DNA of 64,000 nt, taken from NCBI GenBank assembly GCA_031316255.1, contig JALDQW010000001.1:2203485-2267484 (forward strand), in the 5' to 3' direction. The notes below the pieces were generated by a model. The model saw only the letters and a list, made by a program, of their open reading frames with translations. It did no database searches and was not told the origin of the DNA. This document shows, piece after piece, positions 38,792 through 48,525 of the stretch. Position 1 is the stretch's first letter. Every line of letters begins with the position of its first letter. A program made the translations under genes and the position numbers. The DNA is from Nitrosomonas sp. Its GTDB lineage: Bacteria > Pseudomonadota > Gammaproteobacteria > Burkholderiales > Nitrosomonadaceae.

Positions 38792-39682
38792 TTATTCATA
38801 CTCCGATAATGCAATGACTGCATGCCTGTGAACGACATGCGCCTGGTACGGGTGTGTTGTTTTGGTGTACTGTGCCTGAATTTTTTTCACGTAGTTTTTC
38901 GTTTCTGAATAAGGTGGAATACCTTGATGTCTTTCGACTGCACCTTCCCCGGCATTATACGCCGCAACAGCAAGTGCTACATCGCCTTTGAAAAAAGCAA
39001 GCAGCCAACGCAGATAAGCCATCCCGCCCTTTATGTTCTCTTTTGCATCAAAAGTATTTTTCACCTGAAAACGCTCAGCGGTTTCCGGGATGAGTTGCAT
39101 CAATCCCTGCGCGTTTTTGTGAGAGACTGCATTTGCATTAAATGCTGATTCAACGGTTATGATTGCCATGACCAGATTTGGATCCAGATGATACTGAGGT
39201 GCGAGTTCCTGAACGAGATCGAAATAGGGCTTGTCAGAATAGTCTGTTGTTGCACCGTTTCCAGCGAATGACTTTAGGCATTCCAGCGGTACCGGTTCAG
39301 AGGAAGCGCCCAGGTATCGGATCATGTTGTTGGCATGAGCATGTCCTTGTTCAGCCGCCATATTGAAAAGCTGTGCGGCTATATTGTCGTTTCTTGGAAC
39401 ACCCCGCCCATTTGCATACATCCAACCCAGTGCAAACTGGGCTTCATCATAACCCATGGCGACAGCTTCGCAATACAACTCTACTGCACGGCTGTAGTTT
39501 CTTGGAATACCCTCGGCATGTTCATGCTGTTTTGCCATTGCAACAAGTATTCTGGCCTGATCTTTCCAGTCCTCGGATTGCTGGTTTTCAAATTCTTGTG
39601 AAAAACGACTTGCATTTACAGTGCTCCATACTATGAAGCCGAGGATCAATAGAGTAAAACGAATCAATCTATTTAAGTTCAT
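38792..39682 (-). CDS. Sel1-repeat lytic transglycosylase
   Basis: The 296-residue periplasmic protein has a signal peptide (IRFTLLILGFIVWSTVNA) and two Sel1-like repeats (residues about 55-125, with AMGYDEAQFALGWMYANGRG). An SLT domain follows, with the catalytic Glu in IITVESAFN, NAQGLMQLIPETA and VAAYNAGEGAV. It should cleave the beta-1,4 bond of peptidoglycan to give 1,6-anhydromuropeptides, and the repeats may recruit partners. No secretion-system genes are adjacent. Confidence 0.92.
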   Translation of the reverse strand: MNLNRLIRFTLLILGFIVWSTVNASRFSQEFENQQSEDWKDQARILVAMAKQHEHAEGIPRNYSRAVELYCEAVAMGYDEAQFALGWMYANGRGVPRNDNIAAQLFNMAAEQGHAHANNMIRYLGASSEPVPLECLKSFAGNGATTDYSDKPYFDLVQELAPQYHLDPNLVMAIITVESAFNANAVSHKNAQGLMQLIPETAERFQVKNTFDAKENIKGGMAYLRWLLAFFKGDVALAVAAYNAGEGAVERHQGIPPYSETKNYVKKIQAQYTKTTHPYQAHVVHRHAVIALSEYE

Positions 39683-40195
39683 GTTTTTTTCAGTGCTTTT
39701 TGTTGCAGTAGAATTAAATTGAAATTTTTAAAGTCAATATTTGTTCGCAAATTCTTGCTCGTGGCCTGTATCTGGTCATTTGCGCATCGGTCTAGTGTAA
39801 TTTTATACAAGCAATATTCGTTCCAGGATAAAAAAACACTTTTTTTACAAAGGTCTATGGTTTATGTAAAAAAAAGAAAACGTGTGAGTGTAAAAAATAT
39901 CGACAAATATTTTGATAGCTTTATGAGGTTTTATCGTATCTGCAAGCAGAGTTGCACATAATTCGTGACAGTACTTTTCCATGCGCTCACTGATATAAAC
40001 GTTCTCGTTTAATTATAACAAGGGCGCTGGCGAAATATCTGTATTTGTTGTCTAGTAGTATGGTAAGTAACTAATTTAGTTGATTCTCTGGCCGGTGTGG
40101 TTGTGATTGGAAATGAGGGCAAAAGGATTGTGTTTTTCAGCTTGACGGTAGGTGGGTTTAGTCAAATAATTTGCTAAATTCTTTTAAAGGTGCTC
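39683..40195. other. AT-rich intergenic region, no supported gene
   Basis: About 510 bases. One open frame (39719..39961, plus strand, 80 codons) is Lys/Phe-rich, lacks a good ribosome binding site and resembles nothing known, so I do not call it. No RNA gene or clear terminator is visible. Confidence 0.4.
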
Positions 40196-40975
40196 ATGAT
40201 GACGTGCTGGCAAAGTTGTTATTTTAGATATTCCATGCTGGCTTTTGTTGGCATGAGTTGCCCTGCTTTTGCCTTGGGTGGTGTGGACTTTCTTCCTGAA
40301 GAGTATCAACAAAAAATTGATACGGCAGTAATACGCAATGCAGTTGACAGACCAGCGCTCTTGTCTACGATCGCATGGATAAAGCAATTAGCGCTTAGCA
40401 CACGGTCATCAACAGTGCTCGCAGAGCTTGCGCGTCTTAAATTTGCGAATGCTGAGGTTGAGACTGAAAAAAGCACGCGTATTGAACTATACAAGGAATG
40501 TATTGTTACTGCCGACATGGCGCTTGCAATTAATAAAGATGAAGTCCGTGCGCTATACTGGAAAGCGGTTGCTATGGGGAAATCGAGTGAAGAAAGCGGT
40601 ATTGTCAATGCCTTAAGAATGACGCGTCCAATGGAGCAGTTGTTTTTGCGTGTTATTGAACTTGATGAGCACTACGATAATGCAGGCGCACACAAGGCGC
40701 TTGGCAGAATGTATTATAAATTGCCCGGTTTTCCGATCAGTTTCGGCAATAAAGAAAAGGCTTTGTTCCATCTCAAAAGAGCGCATACCTTATTTCCAAA
40801 TGACATTATTACACGTGCCTTTTATGCTGAAGTGCTCCTGGATATGGGAAGAGTGCAAGAAGCGCGTAAACATGCGGAGTTTATTCTCGGTTTTCCGGTA
40901 GAAGTGGAAAACAGTCTCAGATACAGTAGATTTATAGAAATTGCCCGGGGTGTTGCCAGAAAAACGAAGACATAA
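40196..40975 (+). CDS. TatT-like TPR protein (TRAP transporter component family)
   Basis: The 259-260-residue product has a signal-like N-terminus (FRYSMLAFVGMSCPAFA) and helical TPR-like repeats. The pattern YYKLPGFPISFGNKEKALFH followed by LKRAHTLFPND matches the TatT family, periplasmic trimeric proteins that can associate with TRAP transporters. No TRAP DctP/Q/M gene is near, so any partner is elsewhere. AAAGG precedes the ATG at 40196. Confidence 0.62.
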   Translation: MMTCWQSCYFRYSMLAFVGMSCPAFALGGVDFLPEEYQQKIDTAVIRNAVDRPALLSTIAWIKQLALSTRSSTVLAELARLKFANAEVETEKSTRIELYKECIVTADMALAINKDEVRALYWKAVAMGKSSEESGIVNALRMTRPMEQLFLRVIELDEHYDNAGAHKALGRMYYKLPGFPISFGNKEKALFHLKRAHTLFPNDIITRAFYAEVLLDMGRVQEARKHAEFILGFPVEVENSLRYSRFIEIARGVARKTKT

Positions 40976-41458
40976 AAACGATGGAGATTTTGAACAACCA
41001 CTGCTTACGTTTCACTGTTGAACCTAGAATCCTCAGTTGAACGTACTCGAGTGTTTGGTTTTTAGATCGGCTGGCAAGGCGTGAAGAGGCGCATGGTCAC
41101 GCCATGCAACGATGAGAAACGCTGCTAGACGATCTGAAAACCATATAATCGGGCACGTAGCGATTTCACCTATCTGGTGAGTAAAGCTAACAGTATAAAG
41201 CCAATATACACGGGGCATTTAAAGTATTGAATAGCGATCAACCGAGTTGAAAATTGCCTAATATAAAAGGAGAACAGGGTCTACGTTTTTTGATCTTCGA
41301 CAAACTCATGCGATAAGTTGTATGATGGCATTCGTTTATCAGAGTAAATTTGAGTAGCCGGTCAATATCGGCGTGCTAATTCTTTGTTGAACCGGATAGC
41401 CTGGGTACGAACGGCATCTGTCACAATTTGGTGAAGGCTATTTTTTGGAACTAGAGTT
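40976..41458. other. Intergenic region made largely of repeat-like sequence
   Basis: About 480 bases between the TatT-like gene and the ligase gene. It contains an 86-bp imperfect palindrome (41057..41142) and two GTTGAAC-containing direct motifs at 41018-41042. Small open frames here are probably by-products of the repeat. The right part must hold the promoter of the downstream ligase gene. Confidence 0.45.
41057..41142. repeat. Imperfect palindromic repeat element
   Basis: Outer arms GGTTTTTAGATCGGCTGG (41057-41074) and, reversed, GGTTTTCAGATCGTCTAG (41125-41142) match at 15 of 18 positions. They enclose a nested hairpin GCATGG-TCACG-CCATGC (41091-41107). The nested architecture suggests a non-autonomous mobile or REP-type element. 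Confidence 0.6.
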
Positions 41459-42892
41459 ATGGGTCACGAAATACCGTCCAATCATTTTAATCTTGAAGAC
41501 CTGAAGCTGTTTAATGAGCGGTTGCAGCAGGAAACCGAGATAATTAATCAATGGTTTACAGAGAAGCGGTTTACCTGTGAGCAGCGGATGTTCGGTTACG
41601 AACTTGAGGCTTGGTTGGTTGACGCAGATTATCGGCCATCACCCGTAAATGAACAGTTTCTGAAAATGCTCAATCACCCTTTGGTTGTTCCTGAGCTGGC
41701 CAGTTTTAACATCGAATTAAACAGTTTGCCACAACTTCTGAGCGGACATGTTTTTAGTGACATGCAGCAGAATCTGAACCAGATATACAACCTGTGCCGT
41801 CAGCAAGCACAGTTGCTAGACTCGGATATGGTGGCTATCGGTATTTTGCCGACAGTTCAAAAAGCGGACCTTTCGCTTAAGAATATGTCAAATTCACCGC
41901 GGTATAGGGCATTGAATGAACAGGTGTTGCGGCTAAGGCAAGGCCGACCTTTGCAAATTAATATCAAAGGCGGCGAGCATCTGCGAACACAACATGATGA
42001 TGTCATGCTTGAAGCGGCTGCAACTTCATTTCAGTTGCATTTGCAGGTCCCGATGAGTTTGTCGACGCGTTACTACAATGCAGCGATGATTTTGTCTGGT
42101 GCAATGGTTGCTGCAACTGGTAATGCACCGTTTTTGTTCGGCAAGCATTTGTGGGAAGAAACCCGAATACCGCTGTTTGAACAGGCGGTATCCGTTGGTG
42201 GAAAAAGAATCGATGTTGAGGGTGATTTGAAGCGTGTATTCTTTGGTACTGGATATGCGAAGGATTCACTAATGGAGTGCTTTCAGGAAAACCTGGATCA
42301 TTTTCCGGTGATTCTTCCGGTTTTATTCGAAGATTCGCCTGACAAGTTGGCGCATTTGCGCTTACATAACGGTACGATCTGGCGTTGGAATCGCCCATTG
42401 GTGGGTTTTGATGAACAGGGTGAACCGCATTTGCGCGTTGAGAATCGGGTAATCTCTGCTGGCCCCAGTGTTGTTGATATTGTGGCCAATGCGGCCTTGT
42501 TTGCTGGTGCTGTCAAGAGTTTGATTGAAATGGAACGGCCGCCTGAATTTGATTTGACATTTAATCATGCACGGCATAATTTTTATCAGGCTGCTCGCCT
42601 GGGACTGGCGGCAGAATTATATTGGCTGGATGATAAAACGATCAATGCGAAACAACATATTCTGCAGCATTTGATTCCATTGGCGCGTTCAGGTCTCGAG
42701 CAACTGGAAGTCAGCAGCCGGGATATTCAATTTTACCTGGATATCATCGAGCAGCGCATTAAAAGCGGGCAGACCGGAACCAATTGGCAGCAGCGTTATG
42801 CCGCAAGCCACAACTATGACATGCAGGCATTGACTGCCGCGTATGCAAAGTTGCAGCAAAGCGGCAAGCCGGTACATGAGTGGCCGGTTTAG
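41459..42892 (+). CDS. Glutamate-cysteine ligase (GCS2)-like carboxylate-amine ligase
   Basis: The 477-residue protein resembles the GCS2/YbdK group of ATP-dependent carboxylate-amine ligases: MFGYELEAWLVDADYRPSPV, ELASFNIELNSLP, LQINIKGGEHLR and the ATP-grasp-like LRLHNGTIWRWNRP. Family members join glutamate to an amine or cysteine, but the group is diverse and the acceptor here is uncertain. It is followed by an M14 deacylase gene 128-167 bases downstream in the same direction, which suggests a shared amide or gamma-glutamyl metabolite. Confidence 0.72.
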   Translation: MGHEIPSNHFNLEDLKLFNERLQQETEIINQWFTEKRFTCEQRMFGYELEAWLVDADYRPSPVNEQFLKMLNHPLVVPELASFNIELNSLPQLLSGHVFSDMQQNLNQIYNLCRQQAQLLDSDMVAIGILPTVQKADLSLKNMSNSPRYRALNEQVLRLRQGRPLQINIKGGEHLRTQHDDVMLEAAATSFQLHLQVPMSLSTRYYNAAMILSGAMVAATGNAPFLFGKHLWEETRIPLFEQAVSVGGKRIDVEGDLKRVFFGTGYAKDSLMECFQENLDHFPVILPVLFEDSPDKLAHLRLHNGTIWRWNRPLVGFDEQGEPHLRVENRVISAGPSVVDIVANAALFAGAVKSLIEMERPPEFDLTFNHARHNFYQAARLGLAAELYWLDDKTINAKQHILQHLIPLARSGLEQLEVSSRDIQFYLDIIEQRIKSGQTGTNWQQRYAASHNYDMQALTAAYAKLQQSGKPVHEWPV

Positions 42893-43059
42893 CTGCACTG
42901 AGCCGGAAAATGTTTAACCCGTTTTTCAATATCTTTTCGTTCTGGAAAAGCTGGCGCTAATTTTATAGTGATGTCGGGCGGCTGAATCGTATTGATGGAA
43001 TCCATTAGAATTAAATAGTTGTGAGAAAGTATAATCTATTGAATGAACAAGAAAAATCG

Positions 43060-44091
43060 ATGTTGACAATTCGACAGGGTATTCCCGAAGGCTTGCTCGA
43101 TCTGCAATCTCATGAGTTATATAAGAAACTGAGTGGGCCAACATTATTTCAGTTGCCTGGCCGCCGCAACCCTCCACTATTTATTTCGGTCTTGTTGCAT
43201 GGTAATGAGCCTGCCGGTTGGGATGCGATACGCCATGTTCTCTACCATTGTCAGAGCAGGGAATTTCCACGGTCAATATCACTTTTTGTGGGAAATGTCG
43301 AGGCGGCGCGGTTTCGTCAGAGGCATCTGGAAGGGCAGCCTGATTTCAATCGCATCTGGCCTGGGTGTGTTGTTGAGGATGCGCCTGAGTATATGATGGC
43401 CAAGCAGATCTATGATGAAATGGCGGCTAACAAATTGTTCGCCAGTATTGATGTGCACAACAATACTGGCTTTAACCCGCATTATGCCTGTGTAAACAGG
43501 CTGGAAGCGCCTTATTTACAGTTGGCAACGTTATTTGACCGCACAGTTATTTTCTTTAAACGCCCCAAAGGCGTGCAGTCGCTGGCATTTTCAAATCTGG
43601 CGCCGTCAGTTACGTTGGAATGCGGTCAACCCGACAATCCTCGGGGTGTAGCACATGCTATTGAATATCTGACGGCTTGTCTGAATCTGGCAGAAATTCC
43701 GACACATGCCGTTGCAAAAAATGATATTGAATTATTTCATACCGTTGCTGTTGTTCGCATAGCACCGGGTGTTGAAGTCGGATTCCAGGGGGAGGATCTG
43801 GATTTGCGTTTGATCGAAAATATCGATCATTTGAATTTTCGTGAGTTGCCGTTTAATACTTTGATAGGCTGGCAAAAGAATCAGCAGGAGCTTGTCTTGA
43901 GAACGGCCGATGAACAGGATCAGGAAGTATCCGATCATTATTTTCATCTGGATGGCAATGCACTTAGAATCAGCCGTCCGGTCATGCCGTCCATGTTAAC
44001 GCGTAATATACAGGTTATCCATCAAGATTGTCTGTGTTATCTGATGGAACGTCTGGCGTTGCCGGATTCGGTTGCAAGCTCCTGTGAATAG
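43060..44091 (+). CDS. M14-family succinylglutamate desuccinylase/aspartoacylase-like hydrolase
   Basis: This zinc carboxypeptidase-fold protein has the metal motif LLHGNEPAGWDA (HxxE), the arginine-containing RQRHLEGQPDFNRIWPG and the second zinc His in IDVHNNTGFNPHYA. The late Glu of SVTLECGQ is the likely general base. Relatives remove acyl groups from amino acids. The start is uncertain: the ATG at 43060 (343 aa) is the first ATG, but an upstream GTG at 43021 would add 13 residues; neither has a strong ribosome binding site. It probably forms a unit with the upstream GCS2-like ligase. Confidence 0.82.
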   Translation: MLTIRQGIPEGLLDLQSHELYKKLSGPTLFQLPGRRNPPLFISVLLHGNEPAGWDAIRHVLYHCQSREFPRSISLFVGNVEAARFRQRHLEGQPDFNRIWPGCVVEDAPEYMMAKQIYDEMAANKLFASIDVHNNTGFNPHYACVNRLEAPYLQLATLFDRTVIFFKRPKGVQSLAFSNLAPSVTLECGQPDNPRGVAHAIEYLTACLNLAEIPTHAVAKNDIELFHTVAVVRIAPGVEVGFQGEDLDLRLIENIDHLNFRELPFNTLIGWQKNQQELVLRTADEQDQEVSDHYFHLDGNALRISRPVMPSMLTRNIQVIHQDCLCYLMERLALPDSVASSCE

Positions 44092-44139
44092 CATGCTGAA
44101 GCGTGATCTGGACCAGCAAATACAGTCCGTTTTTTGAGT

Positions 44140-44739
44140 TTAGAGTTGTTGCATTTTTAGTGTTCGGAACCGTTTTTTGTCGGACGTGAATTTTTCTTTC
44201 AATGTATTGATACGATCATGATTTCTTTGTAATTCATTTTCCAATTGCTCAGCATCGCGTTTAACCGGAACCATGTCCTGCTGTATCGTAGCTAAAGTAG
44301 GATTGCCTGTTTTTTCCGCTTCGACGGCTTGTTGCTGCAGGGTTTGCAACCGGCTTCTTGCAATTTCCAGACGTTTTTCTATGCCTGCAATAGTGAGTTC
44401 GATAGGATGTATGTTTCGTTCCATTACCCAGTCAATTTCTTTTTCGCTGGTATATGTGCTGAGCAATACCTGGTCACGTCTTTTTTCTTCTTTCTGCACC
44501 CGTTCATCGGCTTTTTTCTGTGCGGGATCAATATCTTCTTTCGCTTTCTGTTGAACAACATTTGTGCGGATAACAACACCGCGTTTATTCATTTCAATAG
44601 TTGCCTGATCTATGCATTCGGACGGCATGATATTGGTGTAATAATGCGACCTGCCTTCATTATCCACGCACTTGTTCAGTGATGCCAGGACGGGTTGTGT
44701 GAAAATAAAATGGGTTGCAAGCAGTACAAACCAGCGCAT
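44140..44739 (-). CDS. DUF4124-like periplasmic coiled-coil protein
   Basis: After a signal peptide (FVLLATHFIFTQPVLA) the N-terminus has KCVDNEGRSHYYTN and a second Cys (SEC), matching the DUF4124 pattern of a small two-cysteine beta domain. The remaining 120 residues are charged and helical, probably a coiled coil. The function is unknown. It lies 85 bases upstream of pyrE... that is, on the same strand with pyrE transcribed towards it, so cotranscription is possible. Confidence 0.72.
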   Translation of the reverse strand: MRWFVLLATHFIFTQPVLASLNKCVDNEGRSHYYTNIMPSECIDQATIEMNKRGVVIRTNVVQQKAKEDIDPAQKKADERVQKEEKRRDQVLLSTYTSEKEIDWVMERNIHPIELTIAGIEKRLEIARSRLQTLQQQAVEAEKTGNPTLATIQQDMVPVKRDAEQLENELQRNHDRINTLKEKFTSDKKRFRTLKMQQL

Positions 44740-44824
44740 AACAATCTCCTGTCGTTTTCGTTGAAATACTGTAATGCATGAACGGCAAGCTGGAGAATGA
44801 ATTTAATAGACGGTATAGCATGAA

Positions 44825-45466
44825 TCAAATCACGCCATATTGCTGCCGATATTTCGCAACGGCTTGAAGATGGTGCGACAGTTCTGAGCGGGTTTGGAGA
44901 TAATCAATTAAGTCATTTAAATTGATGATACTGATAACAGGAATGCCATGGATATTATTTACTTCCTGTACGGCGGAAAGTGTTCCAGTGCCTCTTTCCA
45001 TTCGATCCAGTGCTATCACTACACCACTGGGTGTTGCATTGGCGGTTGTGATGAGTTCAACTGATTCGCGCACTGATGTGCCGGCCGAGATGACATCGTC
45101 GACGATTAAAACACGGCCTGCCAGCGGTGCGCCGACTGCTATGCCGCCTTCACCGTGATCCTTGATTTCCTTGCGGTTAAAGCAGAAGGGATAGTTATGA
45201 CCCAATTCTGCAAGCGCAATGGCAATCGAACTGACGAGTGGAATGCCCTTGTAAGCCGGCCCAAACAGCATGTCAAACGGAATTTCAGCAGCGAGTATAG
45301 CTTTCGCGTAAAATTGCCCCAGTCGGCGCAATGAATCACCATCATTGAACAATCCGGCATTAAAAAAGTAAGGCGACATACGTCCGGCTTTGGTTTTAAA
45401 TTCACCAAAACATAGCACCTTGCGGTCAATTGCAAACTCGATAAATGCTTGCCTAAAATCTGACAT
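44825..45466 (-). CDS. pyrE: Orotate phosphoribosyltransferase
   Basis: PyrE joins orotate and PRPP to form orotidine 5'-phosphate in pyrimidine synthesis. The 213-residue protein has the PRPP-binding loop [17 protein letters not shown], the GPAYKGIPL loop and [17 protein letters not shown] near the N-terminus. It is divergent from xth, separated by 21 bases, an arrangement common in proteobacteria. Confidence 0.97.
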   Translation of the reverse strand: MSDFRQAFIEFAIDRKVLCFGEFKTKAGRMSPYFFNAGLFNDGDSLRRLGQFYAKAILAAEIPFDMLFGPAYKGIPLVSSIAIALAELGHNYPFCFNRKEIKDHGEGGIAVGAPLAGRVLIVDDVISAGTSVRESVELITTANATPSGVVIALDRMERGTGTLSAVQEVNNIHGIPVISIINLNDLIDYLQTRSELSHHLQAVAKYRQQYGVI

Positions 45467-45487
45467 AACTGAATTTAATTATAAAAG

Positions 45488-46258
45488 ATGCAAATTATAA
45501 CGCTGAATGTCAATGGCGTGCGTGCTGCCGCCAGAAAAGGATTTTTTCAATGGCTGTCGCAGCAAGCTGCGGACATCGTTTGCATACAGGAACTCAAAGC
45601 GCAATTGCCCGATTTGAGCGATGAAATGCGCGCACCGGAAGGATATTACGGTTACTTTCATTGTGCCGAGAAAAAAGGTTATAGTGGTGTGGGAATCTAT
45701 TGCCGTAATGAGCCGGATAATCTCATTGAAGGTATTGGTATTGATGAAATTGACCAGGAAGGCCGTTTTCTTCAGGCTGATTTTGGCAATTTGAGTGTGA
45801 TATCGCTTTATCTGCCATCTGGTTCGAGTGGCGATCACAGACAGGCATCCAAATTCTTTTTTCTGGACCGGTTTTACCCGTTTCTGCAGGAATTGATTGC
45901 CAGTGGCCGCGATATAATTGTGTGCGGTGACTGGAATATTGCCCATAAGGAAATTGATTTGAAGAACTGGCGCGCCAATCAGAAGCATTCCGGTTTTCTG
46001 CCCGAAGAACGCGAGTGGTTGACGCGTGTTTTTGATGAAATCGGCTATATCGATGTCTTTCGACAGCTCAATTCCGAGCCGGATCAGTATACCTGGTGGT
46101 CAAATCGTGGCCAGGCTTGGGCCAAGAATGTTGGCTGGCGTATCGACTATCAAATCGCTACACCCGAAATTGCTGATAAAGCTACTGGCGCCTTGATTTA
46201 CAAGGAGTCACGTTTTTCAGATCATGCGCCATTGATTATTCATTACGATGAACATTGA
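45488..46258 (+). CDS. xth: Exodeoxyribonuclease III
   Basis: This AP endonuclease and 3'-5' exonuclease of base-excision repair has 256 residues. Motifs include TLNVNGVRAAARKGFF, the metal Glu in CIQELKAQ, GDWNIAHKEID, WRIDYQIA and the C-terminal SDHAPL. Its TGA stop overlaps the ATG of the following transporter by one base, so the two genes are translationally coupled. Confidence 0.95.
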   Translation: MQIITLNVNGVRAAARKGFFQWLSQQAADIVCIQELKAQLPDLSDEMRAPEGYYGYFHCAEKKGYSGVGIYCRNEPDNLIEGIGIDEIDQEGRFLQADFGNLSVISLYLPSGSSGDHRQASKFFFLDRFYPFLQELIASGRDIIVCGDWNIAHKEIDLKNWRANQKHSGFLPEEREWLTRVFDEIGYIDVFRQLNSEPDQYTWWSNRGQAWAKNVGWRIDYQIATPEIADKATGALIYKESRFSDHAPLIIHYDEH

Positions 46259-47679
46259 TGAAATTTAAATCGGCTTCAAGTTGGTTCAATACACTGAGTA
46301 TATACACGCACCCGCGTGTATTGGGGATGCTATCGCTGGGTTTCTCGGCCGGACTGCCATTGTTGCTCATACTGGGCACGTTGTCATTCTGGTTGCGCGA
46401 AGCGGGTATTGACCGCACGACCATTGGGCATTTGAGCTGGATCGGACTGGCGTATAGTTTCAAATGGTTATGGTCGCCGTTGGTTGATCGCATGCCGTTA
46501 CCCGTATTGACGCAACTGCTAGGACGGCGGCGCGCCTGGCTGTTGCTTTCACAGATTATCATAGCGGTGGCTCTGGTTGGCATGGCCATGACCGATCCCG
46601 TTGTCAGTCTGTCGCATATGGTGTTTTTTGCACTTGCCGTTGCGTTTGCTTCGGCAACACAGGATATCGCACTCGATGCTTATCGTATCGAAGCGGTTGC
46701 GCTGGAATTGCAAGGTGCGATGGCAGCGACATACCAGGCGGGGTACCGGGTAGCCATGATCCTGGCTTCGGCAGGAGTCCTGTGGATTGCCGCTGCGGTA
46801 GACTCCTCTGCAGCAACTTATGATTATATGCCCTGGCGGTTCGCCTATCTGGTGATGGCGGGCTGCATGAGTGTCGGCATTATCACAACATTGATTATTC
46901 GAGAACCGAACGTGCCTTTGAGTACGCTGCTGTCAGAGAATGAAAAATATGCGCTACAAATAATTGCCAAATGGCATTTGAGCGTCCGCCTGGAAAACAT
47001 GTTGGTATGGCTGTACGGTGCACTGATTGCGCCTTTCAGGGATTTCATTGTGCGTCACGGTAAGGAAGCATTGGTCATCCTCGCACTGATTGCGCTCTAC
47101 CGTATTTCCGATGTGGTGATGGGCGTGATGAGTAATCCGTTTTATGTCGATATGGGTTACACCAAGGACGAGGTGGCCGCTGTTTCGAAAGTATACGGCG
47201 TGCTGATGACTATCCTGGGCGCTGCAATTGGCGGATTACTGATTGTACGAATCGGGATCATGCGCACCCTGTTTATTGGCGCCGTGCTGTCGGCGGCAAC
47301 CAATCTGTTGTTTGTGTGGCTGGCTGGACGCGGCCATGATGTCAGTGGTCTGGTGTTTACCATTTCTGCCGATAACCTGTCAGCCGGTATCGCATCCAGC
47401 GCATTTATCGCTTACCTTTCCGGTCTGACCAATACCGCCTATTCGGCGACGCAATATGCATTGTTCAGTTCGGTCATGCTGCTTTTGCCGAAGTTTGTTG
47501 CAGGTTTCAGCGGCCAGTTTGTCGATGCGTATGGCTATGAGAGCTTTTTTATCGCCACGGCATTACTTGGCGTGCCGGTGTTGGTACTTGTCAGGCTGGC
47601 GGGCAAGGCGAGATTTGAAGAACCTGCTAACAAACAACCAGTATCTGCTAATCCCCCTGATCCCAAGACACATACCTGA
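46258..47679 (+). CDS. ampG: AmpG-family muropeptide MFS transporter
   Basis: The 473-residue protein has about 12-14 membrane helices and AmpG landmarks: FSAGLPLLLILGTLSFWLRE, LSWIGLAYSFKWLWSPLVDR and ATQDIALDAYRIE. AmpG imports anhydro-muropeptides from the periplasm for cell-wall recycling. The ATG at 46258 overlaps the xth stop. The transglycosylase at 38792 makes the substrate type this transporter would recover, although the genes are not linked. Confidence 0.9.
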   Translation: MKFKSASSWFNTLSIYTHPRVLGMLSLGFSAGLPLLLILGTLSFWLREAGIDRTTIGHLSWIGLAYSFKWLWSPLVDRMPLPVLTQLLGRRRAWLLLSQIIIAVALVGMAMTDPVVSLSHMVFFALAVAFASATQDIALDAYRIEAVALELQGAMAATYQAGYRVAMILASAGVLWIAAAVDSSAATYDYMPWRFAYLVMAGCMSVGIITTLIIREPNVPLSTLLSENEKYALQIIAKWHLSVRLENMLVWLYGALIAPFRDFIVRHGKEALVILALIALYRISDVVMGVMSNPFYVDMGYTKDEVAAVSKVYGVLMTILGAAIGGLLIVRIGIMRTLFIGAVLSAATNLLFVWLAGRGHDVSGLVFTISADNLSAGIASSAFIAYLSGLTNTAYSATQYALFSSVMLLLPKFVAGFSGQFVDAYGYESFFIATALLGVPVLVLVRLAGKARFEEPANKQPVSANPPDPKTHT

Positions 47680-47783
47680 AATTTAAATTCTTAAGCTTAA
47701 AAAGCTGGTTTTTGCTCGCCTGCTCAGGGCGCTGTTCCTAATGGTCCCATCGTATGATGTGCTGGCCAAAATATGGAACAATT

Positions 47784-48518
47784 ATGTTTAAAAAAACTCT
47801 GTTTGCTTCCTGTCTGCTGTTGACAATGCTTTTTATACCATCGATGTGTCTTGCATCTGGTATCAATCCATTTCGCAATGCGCCTATCGATTTGCCTGAA
47901 CCCATGATTTTCGATCTGGCTTTGCCGTTGGGGTCGGCCCGGTACGATTATGAGTTTAATACACTGGTTCAATATGATTTTGAAGGCAATGCCGTCAAGA
48001 TGAACCCGGAATTTGAATTTGCGTTTGCAAATGGATATAGCATTGAGCTTGAATTGCCGATGGAAAATACCGCCGTCGAAGCTTATAAATTTGCGCTGCA
48101 GGGTACTTTTAGTTTCCTGAATACCAAAAAATTTATTCACGGCTGGCAGTATTATGGTGAATATATTAAACATACCAAAGAAATCGAAAATAACCTGTTC
48201 TACGTGTTTGGTTATGAATTTAATGACAAATGGAGCACATTAAATATGCTGGGTTTGCGTCTGACTGATTTCAGTGCGCACGGTCATGCCGAGAAACTCA
48301 TCAACAGTAACCTGTTTTATTCGTTTACCAAAGATTTAATTGCTGGTGTGGAGATCAACTGGGAGTCGCGCCCCAATCGTCCGGATACCACGCTGGTTAT
48401 GCCGCAGATGCATGTCAAGCTGACCAAGCAGGCCAAAATACAATTTGGTTTTGGCATGAAACGAATGGGAGATGAACATTTTCCGCATGCCGCGACACGG
48501 GTTATTTACCGGCATTAG
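47784..48518 (+). CDS. Exported outer-membrane beta-barrel-like protein
   Basis: The 244-residue product starts with a signal peptide (MFKKTLFASCLLLTMLFIPS, cut after CLA). Alternating beta-strand patterns follow (NGYSIELELPMENT, NNLFYVFGYEFNDKWSTLNM), ending in ATRVIYRH, as in small outer-membrane proteins of unknown function. I chose the ATG at 47784 because it gives a clean signal peptide; the in-frame ATG at 47754 would add ten polar residues. It converges with metW, leaving only seven bases. Confidence 0.72.
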   Translation: MFKKTLFASCLLLTMLFIPSMCLASGINPFRNAPIDLPEPMIFDLALPLGSARYDYEFNTLVQYDFEGNAVKMNPEFEFAFANGYSIELELPMENTAVEAYKFALQGTFSFLNTKKFIHGWQYYGEYIKHTKEIENNLFYVFGYEFNDKWSTLNMLGLRLTDFSAHGHAEKLINSNLFYSFTKDLIAGVEINWESRPNRPDTTLVMPQMHVKLTKQAKIQFGFGMKRMGDEHFPHAATRVIYRH

Positions 48519-48525
48519 GCAAAAA

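Noticed and set aside
39719..39961. 80-codon plus-strand open frame
   Set aside because: No ribosome binding site, no similarity I recognise, and AT-rich low-complexity sequence.
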